A stretch of DNA of 64,000 nucleotides from Deltaproteobacteria bacterium (lineage in GTDB: Bacteria; Desulfobacterota; Binatia; UBA9968), in the NCBI GenBank assembly GCA_016193465.1, contig JACPSE010000023.1:1-64000 (forward strand). Reading direction: 5' to 3'. Under the pieces are notes generated by a model, which was not told the DNA's origin, searched no databases, and worked only from the letters and a program-made list of their open reading frames with translations. Shown here piece after piece: positions 1-9,076 of the stretch. The first letter of the stretch is position 1. Every line of letters starts with the position of its first letter. A program made the translations under genes and the position numbers.

Positions 1-112
1 AGGTTTTCTGTCTTTGGTTTCCTCGAACAATGACATGGTAGAGCAGAGCGGGAGCGAACAATCGTGGACGACGAGCCATAGGCAGAACTTCTAACAGACA
101 AAGATCAAACAG

Positions 113-364
113 TCAAGACATAGAAGTCTGACCCCTATCTCTTTGCCCTATCTCTTCTGACCTATCTCTTTTTGAAACCTGGAGTTTGAATAGATTCTTC
201 AGCGGCAGCCGCTGGCTGGCGTCCAGAATCTCCAAGGCGACGATCTTATCTTCATCGGTTACATGAAGAATAACGCCCTCTTTTACCTCCACGCCTCCGA
301 CAGGACGCTTTGAGGAAAACCGAATAAAGGCGGCATCAGTTTTCTTGTCATAGCGGACTTTCAT
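113..364 (-). CDS. DUF2283 family small protein
   Basis: An 83-residue protein opening MKVRYDKKTDAAFIRF, with a central GVILHVTDEDKIVALEILDAS stretch. This is the beta-rich pattern of DUF2283 proteins, which are small and of unknown function and often sit beside toxin-like genes. Here a fragment of such a partner lies immediately upstream (367-478). The core ends near residue 55. The last 25 residues are basic and polar and are encoded in a low-complexity tract that repeats CTATCTCTT three times (about 135-175), so the natural C-terminus may have been lost. A second DUF2283 protein is at 53678. The family call is fairly sure; the function is unknown. Confidence 0.7.
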   Translation of the reverse strand: MKVRYDKKTDAAFIRFSSKRPVGGVEVKEGVILHVTDEDKIVALEILDASQRLPLKNLFKLQVSKRDRSEEIGQRDRGQTSMS

Positions 365-366
365 TT

Positions 367-478
367 TTACTTCCTCCAGTGAGCCTGACTCAACGGGTAG
401 GCAGTAATCACAAAAGACTCGTCATCTTGTAAGACATATACCACTTGTTCCAGGCGTGTCGGGAAATCTTCATAACTT
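367..478 (-). pseudogene. C-terminal fragment of a toxin-like small protein
   Basis: Directly upstream of the DUF2283 gene the minus strand is open in a frame reading YAWLSYEDFPTRLEQVVYVL, then ESFVITAYPL, and stopping at 367-369. A hydrophobic strand followed by (S)FVITAY near the C-terminus is typical of the small DUF4258/RelE-like proteins encoded just before DUF2283 genes. No start codon or N-terminal half is visible, and the frame runs into the 3' end of the glutamate permease gene. I read it as a truncated partner gene. The family assignment is inference. Confidence 0.4.
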
Positions 479-1151
479 AACCAGGCGTAAGCCGCCGCTC
501 TAAATAGCGGGCGTAGCGGGACATGGAGTAAGTGCAGAGCCAGTAGACGACGGCGATAAAAAGGTAGAGCTCGAAAGGTCTGATCTCGCGGTTGTTCACG
601 ATCTCAGCGGCCTTGGTGAGGTCGACGTAGCCGATGATTGAGGCTAGAGAAGTATCCTTGAAGAGCACGATAAACTGCGTTACCAGCGCCGGGATCATGT
701 TTCTCAAAGCCTGGGGCAGGATTACGTAACCCATGGTCTGAGCCGGGGTAAGGCCTGTGGACATCGCGGCCTCCGCTTGTCCCCGCGCCACCGATTGAAT
801 CCCCGCCCGGACGATCTCTCCAAGATAAGCCGCTTCAAAGACCACGAAAGCGGTAAGCGCCACGCCGTACTCGGGCAACGGCACTCGGAGCAAGAGCGGA
901 ATAATAAACCAGAACCAGAAGATTACCATGACAAGCGGCACGCCGCGGAAAAACTCCACGTAAACCATCGCTGGAATCCGGATCCAAGGAGTGCGCGCCA
1001 GCCTTGCCAGGCCGATAAAGATTCCCAAAATAAAACCGAGGACTATGGCTGGAATCGCCAGCCTGAATGTGCCTCCGACGAAGTTGCCGAAGCCGAGAAG
1101 CCCCTGGAGAATGAGAAAATCGATGTTTTTCGCTACGACGGTGAAATCCAT
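477..1151 (-). CDS. gltK: Amino acid ABC transporter permease (GltK-like)
   Basis: A 224-residue inner-membrane permease of the HisMQ/GltJK family. It forms a heterodimeric channel with the permease encoded just upstream and works with a periplasmic binding protein and a GltL/GlnQ-type ATPase. Several hydrophobic segments are visible (about residues 28-50, 72-90, 97-112, 150-175 and 193-210). The family signature YVEFFRGVPL is at 64-73, and the EAA cytoplasmic loop that docks the ATPase is at about 127-146 (EAAMSTGLTPAQ). It is the last of four same-strand genes in the order gltL-gltI-gltJ-gltK. Glutamate/aspartate specificity is inferred from gene order; other polar amino acids are possible. 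Confidence 0.85.
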   Translation of the reverse strand: MDFTVVAKNIDFLILQGLLGFGNFVGGTFRLAIPAIVLGFILGIFIGLARLARTPWIRIPAMVYVEFFRGVPLVMVIFWFWFIIPLLLRVPLPEYGVALTAFVVFEAAYLGEIVRAGIQSVARGQAEAAMSTGLTPAQTMGYVILPQALRNMIPALVTQFIVLFKDTSLASIIGYVDLTKAAEIVNNREIRPFELYLFIAVVYWLCTYSMSRYARYLERRLTPG

Positions 1152-1304
1152 TCTAACTAGCCTGACTTGTTCATCGACCTAGGGAACAAGCTACCGCGAC
1201 CGAGGGCAGTCGTTCGCGGACCTACCTCTCGCGCCGAAAGCAATGGGCCGCTGCTTATTTCGAACCGTTCACTCTCGGTGTTTTCGGCTTGGTCGGCAGG
1301 CCCT

Positions 1305-1343
1305 CTCACTTTCATCCTTCCGCCTTCATCCTTCATGCTTTCC
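1305..1343. repeat. Heptad repeat tract, AGGNNGA family
   Basis: Read on the minus strand this is a run of 7-bp units of the form AGGATGA / AGGCGGA / AAGCATG. It touches the stop codon of gltJ and lies between gltJ and gltK. The same unit family recurs at 23321-23355 and in the second half of the first run at 31235-31325. The rest of the 190-bp gltJ-gltK gap shows nothing recognisable. Confidence 0.6.
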
Positions 1344-2068
1344 TAGTGCTCCGCGCTTGCGACCCTGCCAATCATTCCAGGCAAGGCAAAGCGTCGCTCG
1401 ATTTTAGTCATCAGTGTGGCGATGCCCAGACAGAGGGCCAGGTAGATCACCGTTCCCGCAGTCAGAGCTTCGAATGCCCTGGCGGTATAAGTCTCGATCT
1501 GGCGCGTCTGGAAGGTCAGTTCGGTAACGCTGATCGTGAGCGCCACTGACGAGTTCTTTAGGAGGTTTAACGACTCGTTGGCGATTGGCGGGATGATCAG
1601 CCTGAGCGCGATGGGGATGATGACGAAGCGGTAAGTTTGCGCCGTTGTGAGTCCCGTCGAAAGTGCAGCTTCAAACTGGGTCTTGGGAATGGACTGGATT
1701 CCCGAGCGGATCATTTCCGAGAATCGGGCGCCATGATAAACGCCAAGGGCGAACATGCCGGCCCAGAACTCGGCGCCGTGGTTAAAAAGCCAATCCTGGA
1801 GCGGCCCGGGTAAGAGGGGAGGGACCGCAAAGTACCAGAAAAACATCCAGACCAGCAAGGGCACGTTCCGGAAAAACTCGACATAGCAGGTCGCCAGTGC
1901 TCGCAGCGGCGCGAAAGGCACAGTGCGTAGCGCGCCCGAGACAGTCCCCAGCGCCGCCGCGAGCAGCCAGGCCAGGGTCGAGATCCCGAGCGTCGTGAGG
2001 ATTCCCTGCAGCAGCCACTCACCCGACTGCCCTGTCCAGAGAACGGACCAATCAAACTGGTAAGTCAT
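1343..2068 (-). CDS. gltJ: Amino acid ABC transporter permease (GltJ-like)
   Basis: A 241-residue permease, paralogous to the following gene and its likely heterodimer partner. Hydrophobic segments span about residues 22-48, 68-90, 100-115, 145-170 and 205-225. The family motif YVEFFRNVPLLVWMFFW begins at residue 62. The EAA loop is at 133-152 (EAALSTGLTTAQTYRFVIIP). The ATG is preceded by a T-rich stretch and an inverted heptad repeat (2078-2168) instead of a purine-rich ribosome site. Translation may therefore depend on read-through from gltI or on an unusual leader. As the longer permease placed directly after the binding protein it matches GltJ. Confidence 0.85.
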   Translation of the reverse strand: MTYQFDWSVLWTGQSGEWLLQGILTTLGISTLAWLLAAALGTVSGALRTVPFAPLRALATCYVEFFRNVPLLVWMFFWYFAVPPLLPGPLQDWLFNHGAEFWAGMFALGVYHGARFSEMIRSGIQSIPKTQFEAALSTGLTTAQTYRFVIIPIALRLIIPPIANESLNLLKNSSVALTISVTELTFQTRQIETYTARAFEALTAGTVIYLALCLGIATLMTKIERRFALPGMIGRVASAEH

Positions 2069-2077
2069 TTAAAAAAA

Positions 2078-2168
2078 CAGGCACCAGGCGATAGGCAACA
2101 GGCAATAGTCCAAAGTATACAAAAGCGAGTCGTCTCACTGTTGCCTGGTGCCTCATGCCTATTGCCTT
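2078..2168. repeat. Inverted heptad repeat, AGGCANN family
   Basis: Two arms of tandem 7-bp AGGCANN units (2078-2109 and 2139-2168) face each other around a 29-bp spacer. They fill the gap between gltI and gltJ. The arms are complementary enough to form a long imperfect hairpin. The family recurs at 15933, 31235, 51846 and 59083. Confidence 0.8.
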
Positions 2169-2173
2169 GGTTT

Positions 2174-3025
2174 TTATTTCGGCACGGCCTGATAGATCAT
2201 AAATTTTTTTATGTCCGGCGACATGGGATAGGGAAGCTCCCCTTTGGGTCCGAACCATTTCTCGTAGATATCAAAAAACTTGCCGGAGTCAATTCCTTCC
2301 ATGAGACCGTTGTTGACGACCCCGCGAAAATCAGCATCGCCCTTTCTAAGCGCCATCCCGTAAGGCTCGTAGGAATAGAAGTCTCCCACGATCTCCCAGC
2401 CGCGCGGATTCGGCGCCTTGGCTTTGAGGCCGGCAAGCTGAATGCCGTCGTTCGTGTAGGTGTCCACCTGTCCCTGCGCGAGCGCCTGGAAGGCGGCCGG
2501 CTGATCCGGGAACTCGCGGAGCTGAGCCTTGGGCGCCTGCTCGCGTATGATCCTGGCGTTGGTGGAGCCTTGCTGGGCCGCCACGCGCCTGCCGGCGATG
2601 CTCTTGATTCCTTTGATGGGGCTCCCTTTCTTCACCAGGAACTGAGCGCCGGTCACGAAGAAGGTAAGGCTGAAGTCCACACTGTCGCGCCGGCTTCTGG
2701 TGTCGGTCATCGTCTCTGCGATGAGATCAACGGCGTTTGAGGCTAGGAGCGGAATCCGCGTTGGCGGGGTGGACTCCTTCTTCTCCAGTTTCACAGGCTT
2801 TCCAACCTTCTTCGATAGGGTTGGAAGAATGAGCTGCTCAACCAGGTCGATAGAGAACCCTACCCATTGGTTCTGGGCGTCAACGAAAGCGAAAGGCGGA
2901 GAGCCGGTCCGAGCACCTATGGTGAGGACCCCGGTTCTGGCAATCTTTTCTAGCGTGGTCTCAGCCATAGCCGGAGTCACGGCGCCGAGAGCTATGGCCA
3001 CCAATAGCGTCAGCATTTTTTTCAT
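2174..3025 (-). CDS. gltI: Periplasmic amino acid-binding protein (GltI-like)
   Basis: A 283-residue substrate-binding protein of the SBP_bac_3 family. A signal peptide is clear: MKK, a hydrophobic core, then VTPAMA|E at about residue 21. The mature protein starts with the family pattern TLEKIARTGVLTIGARTGSPPFAF and carries DSVDFSLTFFVTGAQFLVKKGS in the ligand-binding cleft region. A good Shine-Dalgarno (GGAGG) lies just upstream of the ATG. It delivers substrate to the two downstream permeases. The GltI assignment rests on similarity and on the complete gltLIJK-type cluster; the exact amino acid bound cannot be read from sequence. Confidence 0.85.
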   Translation of the reverse strand: MKKMLTLLVAIALGAVTPAMAETTLEKIARTGVLTIGARTGSPPFAFVDAQNQWVGFSIDLVEQLILPTLSKKVGKPVKLEKKESTPPTRIPLLASNAVDLIAETMTDTRSRRDSVDFSLTFFVTGAQFLVKKGSPIKGIKSIAGRRVAAQQGSTNARIIREQAPKAQLREFPDQPAAFQALAQGQVDTYTNDGIQLAGLKAKAPNPRGWEIVGDFYSYEPYGMALRKGDADFRGVVNNGLMEGIDSGKFFDIYEKWFGPKGELPYPMSPDIKKFMIYQAVPK

Positions 3026-3096
3026 CGTTCCCTCCTATCACCTTCGGGAATTGCAAAGTTTCTCTCTCAACTCTTCGACTCCTCATCCCATAAAGT

Positions 3097-3825
3097 TTAA
3101 TGGGAAAGAATCTTGCTCAGGAACTGTTTTGTCCGCGGCGAGCTTGGATTCTCGAAGAAGGTTTGAGGGCTCCCCTCTTCGATAATCTGCCCTTCGTCCA
3201 TGAACAGTATCCGGTGCGCCACGCGCCGGGCGAAACCCATCTCGTGCGTGACCACCGCCATGGTCATCCCTTCCCCGGCAAGATCGCTCATGACCTCCAG
3301 CACCTCATTGATCATCTCGGGATCGAGGGCCGAAGTGGGCTCGTCGAAAAGCATGATCTTTGGCTGCATGGCCAGCGCCCGCGCAATCGCGACGCGCTGC
3401 TGCTGTCCGCCGGAGAGATTGGCGGGGTAGGAAGCAGCCTTGTCCGGGATTCCCACCCGCTCCAGGAGCCGCGTGGCGATCTCTTCCGCTTCTGGCCGCG
3501 ATATTTTTCTTGCCTTCATCGGCGCCAGGACGATGTTTTCCATTGCCGATAAGTGGGGGTAAAGATTGAACTGCTGAAAGACGAAGCCGATCTCGGCGCG
3601 CAGCGCCGTGAGGTCTAAAGAGGGATCTGAGAGACGCTTCCCATCAATCAGGATTTCGCCGGATTGGATCGGTTCTAACCGGTTAATGCAGCGGATCAGG
3701 GTGCTCTTGCCGCTGCCGCTCGGGCCGCAAACCACCACCACCTCCCCCTTCTCGATCCTGAGGTTGATCCCCCTTAGGACATGGAGCGATCCGTACCATT
3801 TGTTTACGCTCTGGAACTCAATCAC
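3097..3825 (-). CDS. gltL: Amino acid ABC transporter ATP-binding protein
   Basis: A 242-residue ATPase of the polar amino acid importer class (GltL/GlnQ). Walker A is GPSGSGKST (34-42), the Q-loop sits in [12 protein letters not shown] (81-92), the signature is LSGGQQQR (137-144), Walker B is [14 protein letters not shown] (157-170) and the switch histidine is in VVTHEMGFA. It is the first gene of the minus-strand cluster and powers the two permeases. The 200 bp upstream separate it from the divergent citrate synthase gene and contain a degraded histidine phosphatase start. Family and role are very secure; the gene symbol depends on the cluster. Confidence 0.88.
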   Translation of the reverse strand: MIEFQSVNKWYGSLHVLRGINLRIEKGEVVVVCGPSGSGKSTLIRCINRLEPIQSGEILIDGKRLSDPSLDLTALRAEIGFVFQQFNLYPHLSAMENIVLAPMKARKISRPEAEEIATRLLERVGIPDKAASYPANLSGGQQQRVAIARALAMQPKIMLFDEPTSALDPEMINEVLEVMSDLAGEGMTMAVVTHEMGFARRVAHRILFMDEGQIIEEGSPQTFFENPSSPRTKQFLSKILSH

Positions 3826-3924
3826 GAAAGCCCGAGTGTCACCAACTATGAGATTTGCAAGTTACCGGACGGCATACTATATCATCACTGACGTTTTGCA
3901 ACAGTCTATTAAGAACTCTACCAT

Positions 3925-3993
3925 ATGAGATTCTACCTGGTCCGGCACGGGTTGACCGCTAGGCAAGGATGGTCTAAAAGGGAAGGTATTTAA
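3925..3993 (+). pseudogene. N-terminal remnant of a histidine phosphatase
   Basis: A 22-codon reading frame begins MRFYLVRHGLTAR and stops at 3991-3993. The string YLVRHGxT is the phosphohistidine signature of the phosphoglycerate mutase-like (histidine phosphatase) superfamily, whose members are about 200 residues long. Only the first strand and catalytic RHG remain, 31 bp upstream of citrate synthase. Either a gene was truncated here, or the short frame now acts as part of the gltA leader. Confidence 0.5.
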
Positions 3994-4023
3994 CAACTGA
4001 GCAGGATAAGGAAGGTAGCCACT

Positions 4024-5319
4024 ATGAATTCAGAAACGCTTACCATTACCGACAACCGAACGGGCAAAAAATACGAGATCCCTATCCGCGACGGGGCGAT
4101 TAACGCCAACGATCTACGCCAGATCAGGGTTTCGGAAGATGATTTTGGTCTGATGAGCTATGATCCTGCATTCATGAACACAGCTTCCTGCCAAAGCAAG
4201 ATCACCTATATTGACGGCGATATAGGAATCCTGCGCTACCGCGGCTATCCCATCGAGCAACTGGCCGAAAAAAGCACTTACCTGGAGACCGCCTACCTGA
4301 TCTTGTATGGCGAGCTGCCTACCAAAGCCCAGTTGGATGAGTGGAGCCGCAATGTCACCCACCATTCCATCCTGCATGAGAATATCAAGAAATTTATCGA
4401 TGGCTTTCATTACGATGCCCACCCTATGGGGATGCTGGTCAGCGCAGTCGGGGCGTTATCGACCTTCTACACCGACGCCAAAAATATATTCGATCCGGGG
4501 TCGCGCACAAAACAGACCCACCGGCTTATTGCCAAGATGCCGACGTTGGCTGGCTTCGCCTATCGTCACAGCGTTGGTATGCCGTATTCCTATCCGGATA
4601 ACGACCTTAGCTATACTGGGAATTTCCTCAACATGATGTTCAAGATGACCGAGCTCAAGTACAAGCCGAATCCGGTTATCGAAAAGGCCCTTGACGTTCT
4701 CTTCATCCTCCATGCGGACCATGAGCAGAACTGCAGCACCAATGCTATGCGCGGCGTCGGCAGCTCACACGTGGATCCCTATTGCGCGGTCGCGGCGGCG
4801 GCCGCGGCGCTCTATGGCCCGCTGCATGGCGGGGCGAATGAAGCCGTGCTCCGAATGCTGATGCAAATCGGTTCCAAGGACAAGGTCCCGGAATTCATTA
4901 AGCAGGTTAAGGAGGGCCATGGCAAGGTGATGCTGATGGGCTTCGGCCACCGGGTTTATAAGAACTACGATCCGAGGGCAAAAATTATTAAGCAAGTCGC
5001 TGACAACGTCTTTGCAGTGACCGGGCGCAATCCCCTTTTAGATATCGCCCTTGAGTTGGAGCGCATCGCTTTGGAGGATGACTATTTCATCAAACGCAAA
5101 CTCTATCCCAACGTCGATTTTTACTCCGGCCTGATTTACCAGTCGATCGGGCTTGCGATGGATATGTTCCCGGTTCTCTTTGCCATCCCCCGCACCTCCG
5201 GCTGGATCGCCCAATGGGAGGAGATGTTGCTGGACGCCGAGCAGAAGATCGCGCGCCCGAGGCAGGTCTACAAAGGAGCTGGGAAGCGGGACTACGTGCC
5301 GATCGCAATGAGGAAATAG
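4024..5319 (+). CDS. gltA: Citrate synthase
   Basis: A 431-residue type II citrate synthase, which condenses acetyl-CoA with oxaloacetate at the entry to the TCA cycle. Length and N-terminal beta domain match the hexameric Gram-negative enzyme. Visible motifs are LRYRGYPIEQLAE near residue 70, the NCSTNAMR segment near 238, the substrate-binding LHGGANEA near 267 and the catalytic GFGHRVYKNYDPRA near 305. The usual catalytic aspartate segment VDFYSG is near 364. The ATG has a purine-rich AAGGAAGGTAG upstream. The gene ends 10 bp before the convergent MltD gene. The family call is secure. Confidence 0.96.
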   Translation: MNSETLTITDNRTGKKYEIPIRDGAINANDLRQIRVSEDDFGLMSYDPAFMNTASCQSKITYIDGDIGILRYRGYPIEQLAEKSTYLETAYLILYGELPTKAQLDEWSRNVTHHSILHENIKKFIDGFHYDAHPMGMLVSAVGALSTFYTDAKNIFDPGSRTKQTHRLIAKMPTLAGFAYRHSVGMPYSYPDNDLSYTGNFLNMMFKMTELKYKPNPVIEKALDVLFILHADHEQNCSTNAMRGVGSSHVDPYCAVAAAAAALYGPLHGGANEAVLRMLMQIGSKDKVPEFIKQVKEGHGKVMLMGFGHRVYKNYDPRAKIIKQVADNVFAVTGRNPLLDIALELERIALEDDYFIKRKLYPNVDFYSGLIYQSIGLAMDMFPVLFAIPRTSGWIAQWEEMLLDAEQKIARPRQVYKGAGKRDYVPIAMRK

Positions 5320-5329
5320 AAAGCCCGCC

Positions 5330-6697
5330 TCACCGCTTTTTCAGGGCCCCATCGAGCGTAATGATCAGATCCTGTCCCACGCGGATCTGCCGATTCCGCA
5401 GGCCGTTTAATTCCATCAATTGACTCACCTTTTGGCGGTAAGTTTTGGCAATGCCTAGGAGGGTTTCCCCTTTTCTGACCTTGTGCGTGATCACTTTCGG
5501 TTTGGCGGAGTCCGGCAGGAGTTCGTAGGCCTGAGTAAACGCCCTCCCGCTTCCGGCCGGAAGCCGCAGCGCGAATCCGCCTTGATCAGGCGGGGTGACG
5601 CTTCGCAGCAGGGCCGGGTTCAATTCTTTGATCGCCTTCACCGTAGTCTCGGCCAGTTTCGCGATCGTCTCAAGCCGCAGCGGTCTTTCGATCGTCACCT
5701 CGTCATACTCCATCGGCGGCTCGTAGGCGATATCCCCAAACCCGTACTTCTCAGGCATGCTGGCAATAAGGGCGGCAGCAATGAACTTGGGGACATAGTT
5801 GCGCGTCTCGCTTTTCAGATATGTCTTTTGACTCAGACGCCAGAAGTCATCTGTCCGCGAGCGATGCATCGCTTGTTCCACTTTTCGCTCGCCGGCGTTA
5901 TAAGCCGCCGCAGCCAGAAACCACTCCCCGAACTGGAGATGGAGATCTTTGAGGTAGGCCGCGGCTGCGCGCGTGGACTTGACCGGATCTCTCCGTTCGT
6001 CCACCCAGCCGGTAATCTTTAATCCGTAGCGGAGTCCCGTGCCGCGGATGAACTGCCAGGGACCTACTGCCTTCGCTCTGGAGAAGGCATGCGGGGAGAA
6101 TCCGCTTTCTATCAAGGAGAGATAAACGAGATCCTGGGGCAGGCCCTCCTCCTGGAGGATCGCCGCCATCATGGAGATGTACCTGCCGGAGCGCGCCAAC
6201 GCGGTTTCAAAAAAACCTCTTTTTTTCCCGCAAAAATAATTCACGAAGTAACGCACCCGATCGTTCTCCACTACGGGGATGGAGAACTGGATTTTGCGCC
6301 GTCCCGGCGGTTGCTGCATCGCCCGGTCGATATCCTTCTGCCATAAACCCAGCAACTGGTCGTCTGCCTTAGGCCCAGGGGCTTCCTGGAGCGCTGTGGG
6401 CGGCTCCTTCTGGGCTTTTGCTGTTTTCTCCGGGCTTTCTTTTTTTTCTTCGACTTTCTCTTCTTCTTTCTGCGCGATCTTCGCTTCTGGAAGGGGCGTG
6501 AAGGGATCTTGCTTTTCTGCGTGCTTGTCCAGAAGAGCGCGGGGCAAGGCCATGTCGAGACCCTGTTCAGGCTTGTTGTCAGAGTGATCGGGTGGTTCCG
6601 TTCTTAGGTTTGACGGCGGGACGGCGCCCAGGCAGCCGGATAAGATCCAGACCGAGAACAAAAAAAGAGCGCGGAAAAGTGATCGCGTAATGCTCAT
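5330..6697 (-). CDS. mltD: Membrane-bound lytic murein transglycosylase (MltD-like)
   Basis: A 455-residue lipoprotein transglycosylase that cleaves peptidoglycan glycan strands. The chosen start gives MSITRSLFRALFLFS...LSGC, an ideal lipoprotein signal peptide; an upstream in-frame ATG at 6742 would bury it. A charged Glu/Lys linker (about 60-105) is followed by the SLT domain, with catalytic Glu in SLIESGFSPHAFSRAKAVGP and the AAYNAGE motif. One C-terminal LysM domain, THKVRKGETLLGIAKTY to VGQDLII, binds glycan. Canonical E. coli MltD carries two LysM modules. The gene is convergent with gltA. Family assignment is secure. Confidence 0.9.
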   Translation of the reverse strand: MSITRSLFRALFLFSVWILSGCLGAVPPSNLRTEPPDHSDNKPEQGLDMALPRALLDKHAEKQDPFTPLPEAKIAQKEEEKVEEKKESPEKTAKAQKEPPTALQEAPGPKADDQLLGLWQKDIDRAMQQPPGRRKIQFSIPVVENDRVRYFVNYFCGKKRGFFETALARSGRYISMMAAILQEEGLPQDLVYLSLIESGFSPHAFSRAKAVGPWQFIRGTGLRYGLKITGWVDERRDPVKSTRAAAAYLKDLHLQFGEWFLAAAAYNAGERKVEQAMHRSRTDDFWRLSQKTYLKSETRNYVPKFIAAALIASMPEKYGFGDIAYEPPMEYDEVTIERPLRLETIAKLAETTVKAIKELNPALLRSVTPPDQGGFALRLPAGSGRAFTQAYELLPDSAKPKVITHKVRKGETLLGIAKTYRQKVSQLMELNGLRNRQIRVGQDLIITLDGALKKR

Positions 6698-6913
6698 GGG
6701 CGTAAATGTCGGCAGGGTACAAGAATTTTGCTGAACATTCAACCAGCCCGGCCTTGACAGGAAATGTCAAAAACAACTAGATTGCCGGTCGAACGGCCCG
6801 GCTTTTCCAGAAAAAGCTAAAAGCGGGGCCTGACGGGGCAAAATGTAAATTTTTGATAAGGGAGAGCTTACGGCCCTCGGGAGCCCTGAGGTTCGCACCC
6901 TAAGGACAATACT

Positions 6914-8977
6914 ATGCAAACTGAACTAGAAAATCTGCGGCCGGTGGAGCCTCTCCTCCACGCCCGCTCGTTAGCGATGGTGGGCGCGTCGCCTAAAGGA
7001 CGCTGGGCCAACCTTATCTTTCGCAATCTCAAAAGAGGAGGCTACGGAGGAAAGATCTATCTCGTAAACCCCAACTATGCTGAGATTTGGGAAGAGCGTT
7101 GTTATCCCAACCTTGCCGCCCTGCCTGAGGCCGCCGAGCACCTGCTACTCCTGGTTCCGACTCAGGCAGTGCTTCGGACATTGGAAGAGGGAGCAAAGCT
7201 GGGCTCTAAGGCGGCGACTATTTATAGCGCCGGTTTCGGCGAGGGCGATGATCCTCAGAGCAAGGAACGCGCGCGGGCCCTGCAAGAGCTTTGTGATCGC
7301 ACCGGCATACTCTGCTGCGGGCCAAACTGCATGGGATCGTTTTCCGTGAGTGAAGGGCTGTGGAGTTTTCCTACCGCCGTCCCGCATCTTCGCCGTGGGC
7401 CAGCAGGGCTGATCTTCCAGAGCGGAGGCTCGCTGGGGAACTGGGTAAAGGGCGCAAGCGAACGGGGGCTGGGCTTCAGCTACGCGGTGTCAAGCGGCAA
7501 CGAGGTCAGTCTGGATCTGGTCGATTATCTCTCTTTCTTGGTTGAGGATCCTGAGACTAAGGTTATCCTCCTCATGATTGAGGGGATACGCCGGCCAAAA
7601 GAATTTATGGCCCTCGCCGCGGAGGCGTTAGCCAAGAACAAGCCGATTCTCGCAGTAAAGATCGGCCGGTCGGAGCGGGCCAAGCGTCAGGCGATATCCC
7701 ACACCGGCGCCCTGGCAGGGTCGGATGAGGTCTTTGATGCGGTCTGTCAGCGTTTCGGAGTGGTCCGCTGCCCGTCGCTTGAAGATCTCCTGGAGACCAC
7801 TCTGGCATTTCAGTCCGGTAGATTTCCCTGCGGTCAACGCGCCGCCATCGTGGTCAACTCCGGCGGCATGAAAGGCATTCTCCTCGACCATTTGGAGGAG
7901 GTTGGCTTGGATCTCGCCCGATTGAGCGATGCCACGCAAAAGGCGATAAGGCCGCTTATCCCTGCCGAGCTTGCGGTGGAAAATCCGCTAGAGTGCGGGG
8001 TTGCTGGATTTGGCGACGAGAAGGGGTTCGTGGAAATTGTTCGCCTCCATGCTCAAGACGAAGGAGTGGATCTGCTGGCCATTCACGGCGAGCTGCCGCG
8101 TCACCCGGAAAAGAGAGAAGCTACCCTTTTCACAACTCTGGCGGCCACGACCGAAAAACCCATCATCGCCTTTTCCCGTTCCACCTATAGCCTGACGGAC
8201 GAGAGCCGGACCTTTCAGGACCAGGCGGGAATACCCTTTTTACAGGGGATCAAAGCAACGCTCAGGGCGCTCAGGGGATTGGGATTCTACACCACCCGCC
8301 GGCAGCAAGGGGTCTCTCCGTTACCCCCTGCCACGGGGAAGTCTGAGGATCTGGAGGGAGAAAATCTCAACCGTTTGGCGCAGGCGCACGGTCTCACCTT
8401 GCCGCGCCAGGCGGTTGCGGCTAGTTCTTCGGATGCGGGGCTGGAAGCCAAGCTGATGGGCTTTCCCATAGCTCTCAAGCTGCTCGCGCCGGAGGTCGTG
8501 CACAAGACCGAGCTCGGGGCCGTTGTCCTGGGGCTCAGAACTCCTGAAGAGGTGGAGAGCCAGGGAGGGCGTTTGCTCGCCAAATCGCGCGGCGCCAGAC
8601 TGCTCGTGCAGGAGATGGTCGAAGGCACGGAAGTCATCGTCGGCGCGCGCACCGATCCGCAATTTGGTCCATTTCTCATGGTAGGACTGGGGGGGATCTT
8701 TGTTGAAGTGCTCAAAGATGTGTCCCTAAGGCTCTTACCCGTTGATGAGAAAGAGGCTTTAGCGATGTTGAAAGAGCTGAAAGGATACCGGGTATTAGAG
8801 GGAGTCCGCGGTCAGCCGCCGAGAGATATAGCAGCCCTGGTTCGCGCCATCACCGGCCTCTCTGCTCTGTTTGCTAACTACCGCTCCTGGATCTCTGACT
8901 TCGAAGTAAATCCCCTGATCGTTCGACAGGAGGGGAAAGGGGTAGCAGCCGTGGACGTAAGAATGATCAAAAGATGA
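6914..8977 (+). CDS. ADP-forming acyl-CoA synthetase
   Basis: A 687-residue fused alpha-beta acyl-CoA synthetase (NDP-forming) that makes or uses acyl-CoA with ADP/ATP. In order: an N-terminal CoA-binding Rossmann domain (SLAMVGASPKGRWANLIFRNL), a succinyl-CoA ligase-like domain with CCGPNCMG and FQSGGSLG, the phosphohistidine loop AISHTGALAGSDEVFDAV (about 260), and a C-terminal ATP-grasp domain (PIALKLLAPEVVHKTELGAV, VQEMVEGTEVIVGARTDPQFG, and SDFEVNPLIV). All key segments are present. The start has AAGGA 9 bp upstream. It stands alone between convergent genes, so the acyl substrate cannot be inferred. Confidence 0.88.
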   Translation: MQTELENLRPVEPLLHARSLAMVGASPKGRWANLIFRNLKRGGYGGKIYLVNPNYAEIWEERCYPNLAALPEAAEHLLLLVPTQAVLRTLEEGAKLGSKAATIYSAGFGEGDDPQSKERARALQELCDRTGILCCGPNCMGSFSVSEGLWSFPTAVPHLRRGPAGLIFQSGGSLGNWVKGASERGLGFSYAVSSGNEVSLDLVDYLSFLVEDPETKVILLMIEGIRRPKEFMALAAEALAKNKPILAVKIGRSERAKRQAISHTGALAGSDEVFDAVCQRFGVVRCPSLEDLLETTLAFQSGRFPCGQRAAIVVNSGGMKGILLDHLEEVGLDLARLSDATQKAIRPLIPAELAVENPLECGVAGFGDEKGFVEIVRLHAQDEGVDLLAIHGELPRHPEKREATLFTTLAATTEKPIIAFSRSTYSLTDESRTFQDQAGIPFLQGIKATLRALRGLGFYTTRRQQGVSPLPPATGKSEDLEGENLNRLAQAHGLTLPRQAVAASSSDAGLEAKLMGFPIALKLLAPEVVHKTELGAVVLGLRTPEEVESQGGRLLAKSRGARLLVQEMVEGTEVIVGARTDPQFGPFLMVGLGGIFVEVLKDVSLRLLPVDEKEALAMLKELKGYRVLEGVRGQPPRDIAALVRAITGLSALFANYRSWISDFEVNPLIVRQEGKGVAAVDVRMIKR

Positions 8978-9076
8978 TGGGCTGACCCCGGTACCTACTT
9001 TGCCGTGGAGAGTGACCGGTAAGGTGCCCCTCTTATCTACCTTGCTCAATTCAGGGTCGATGGGTAACCCTGGCTC

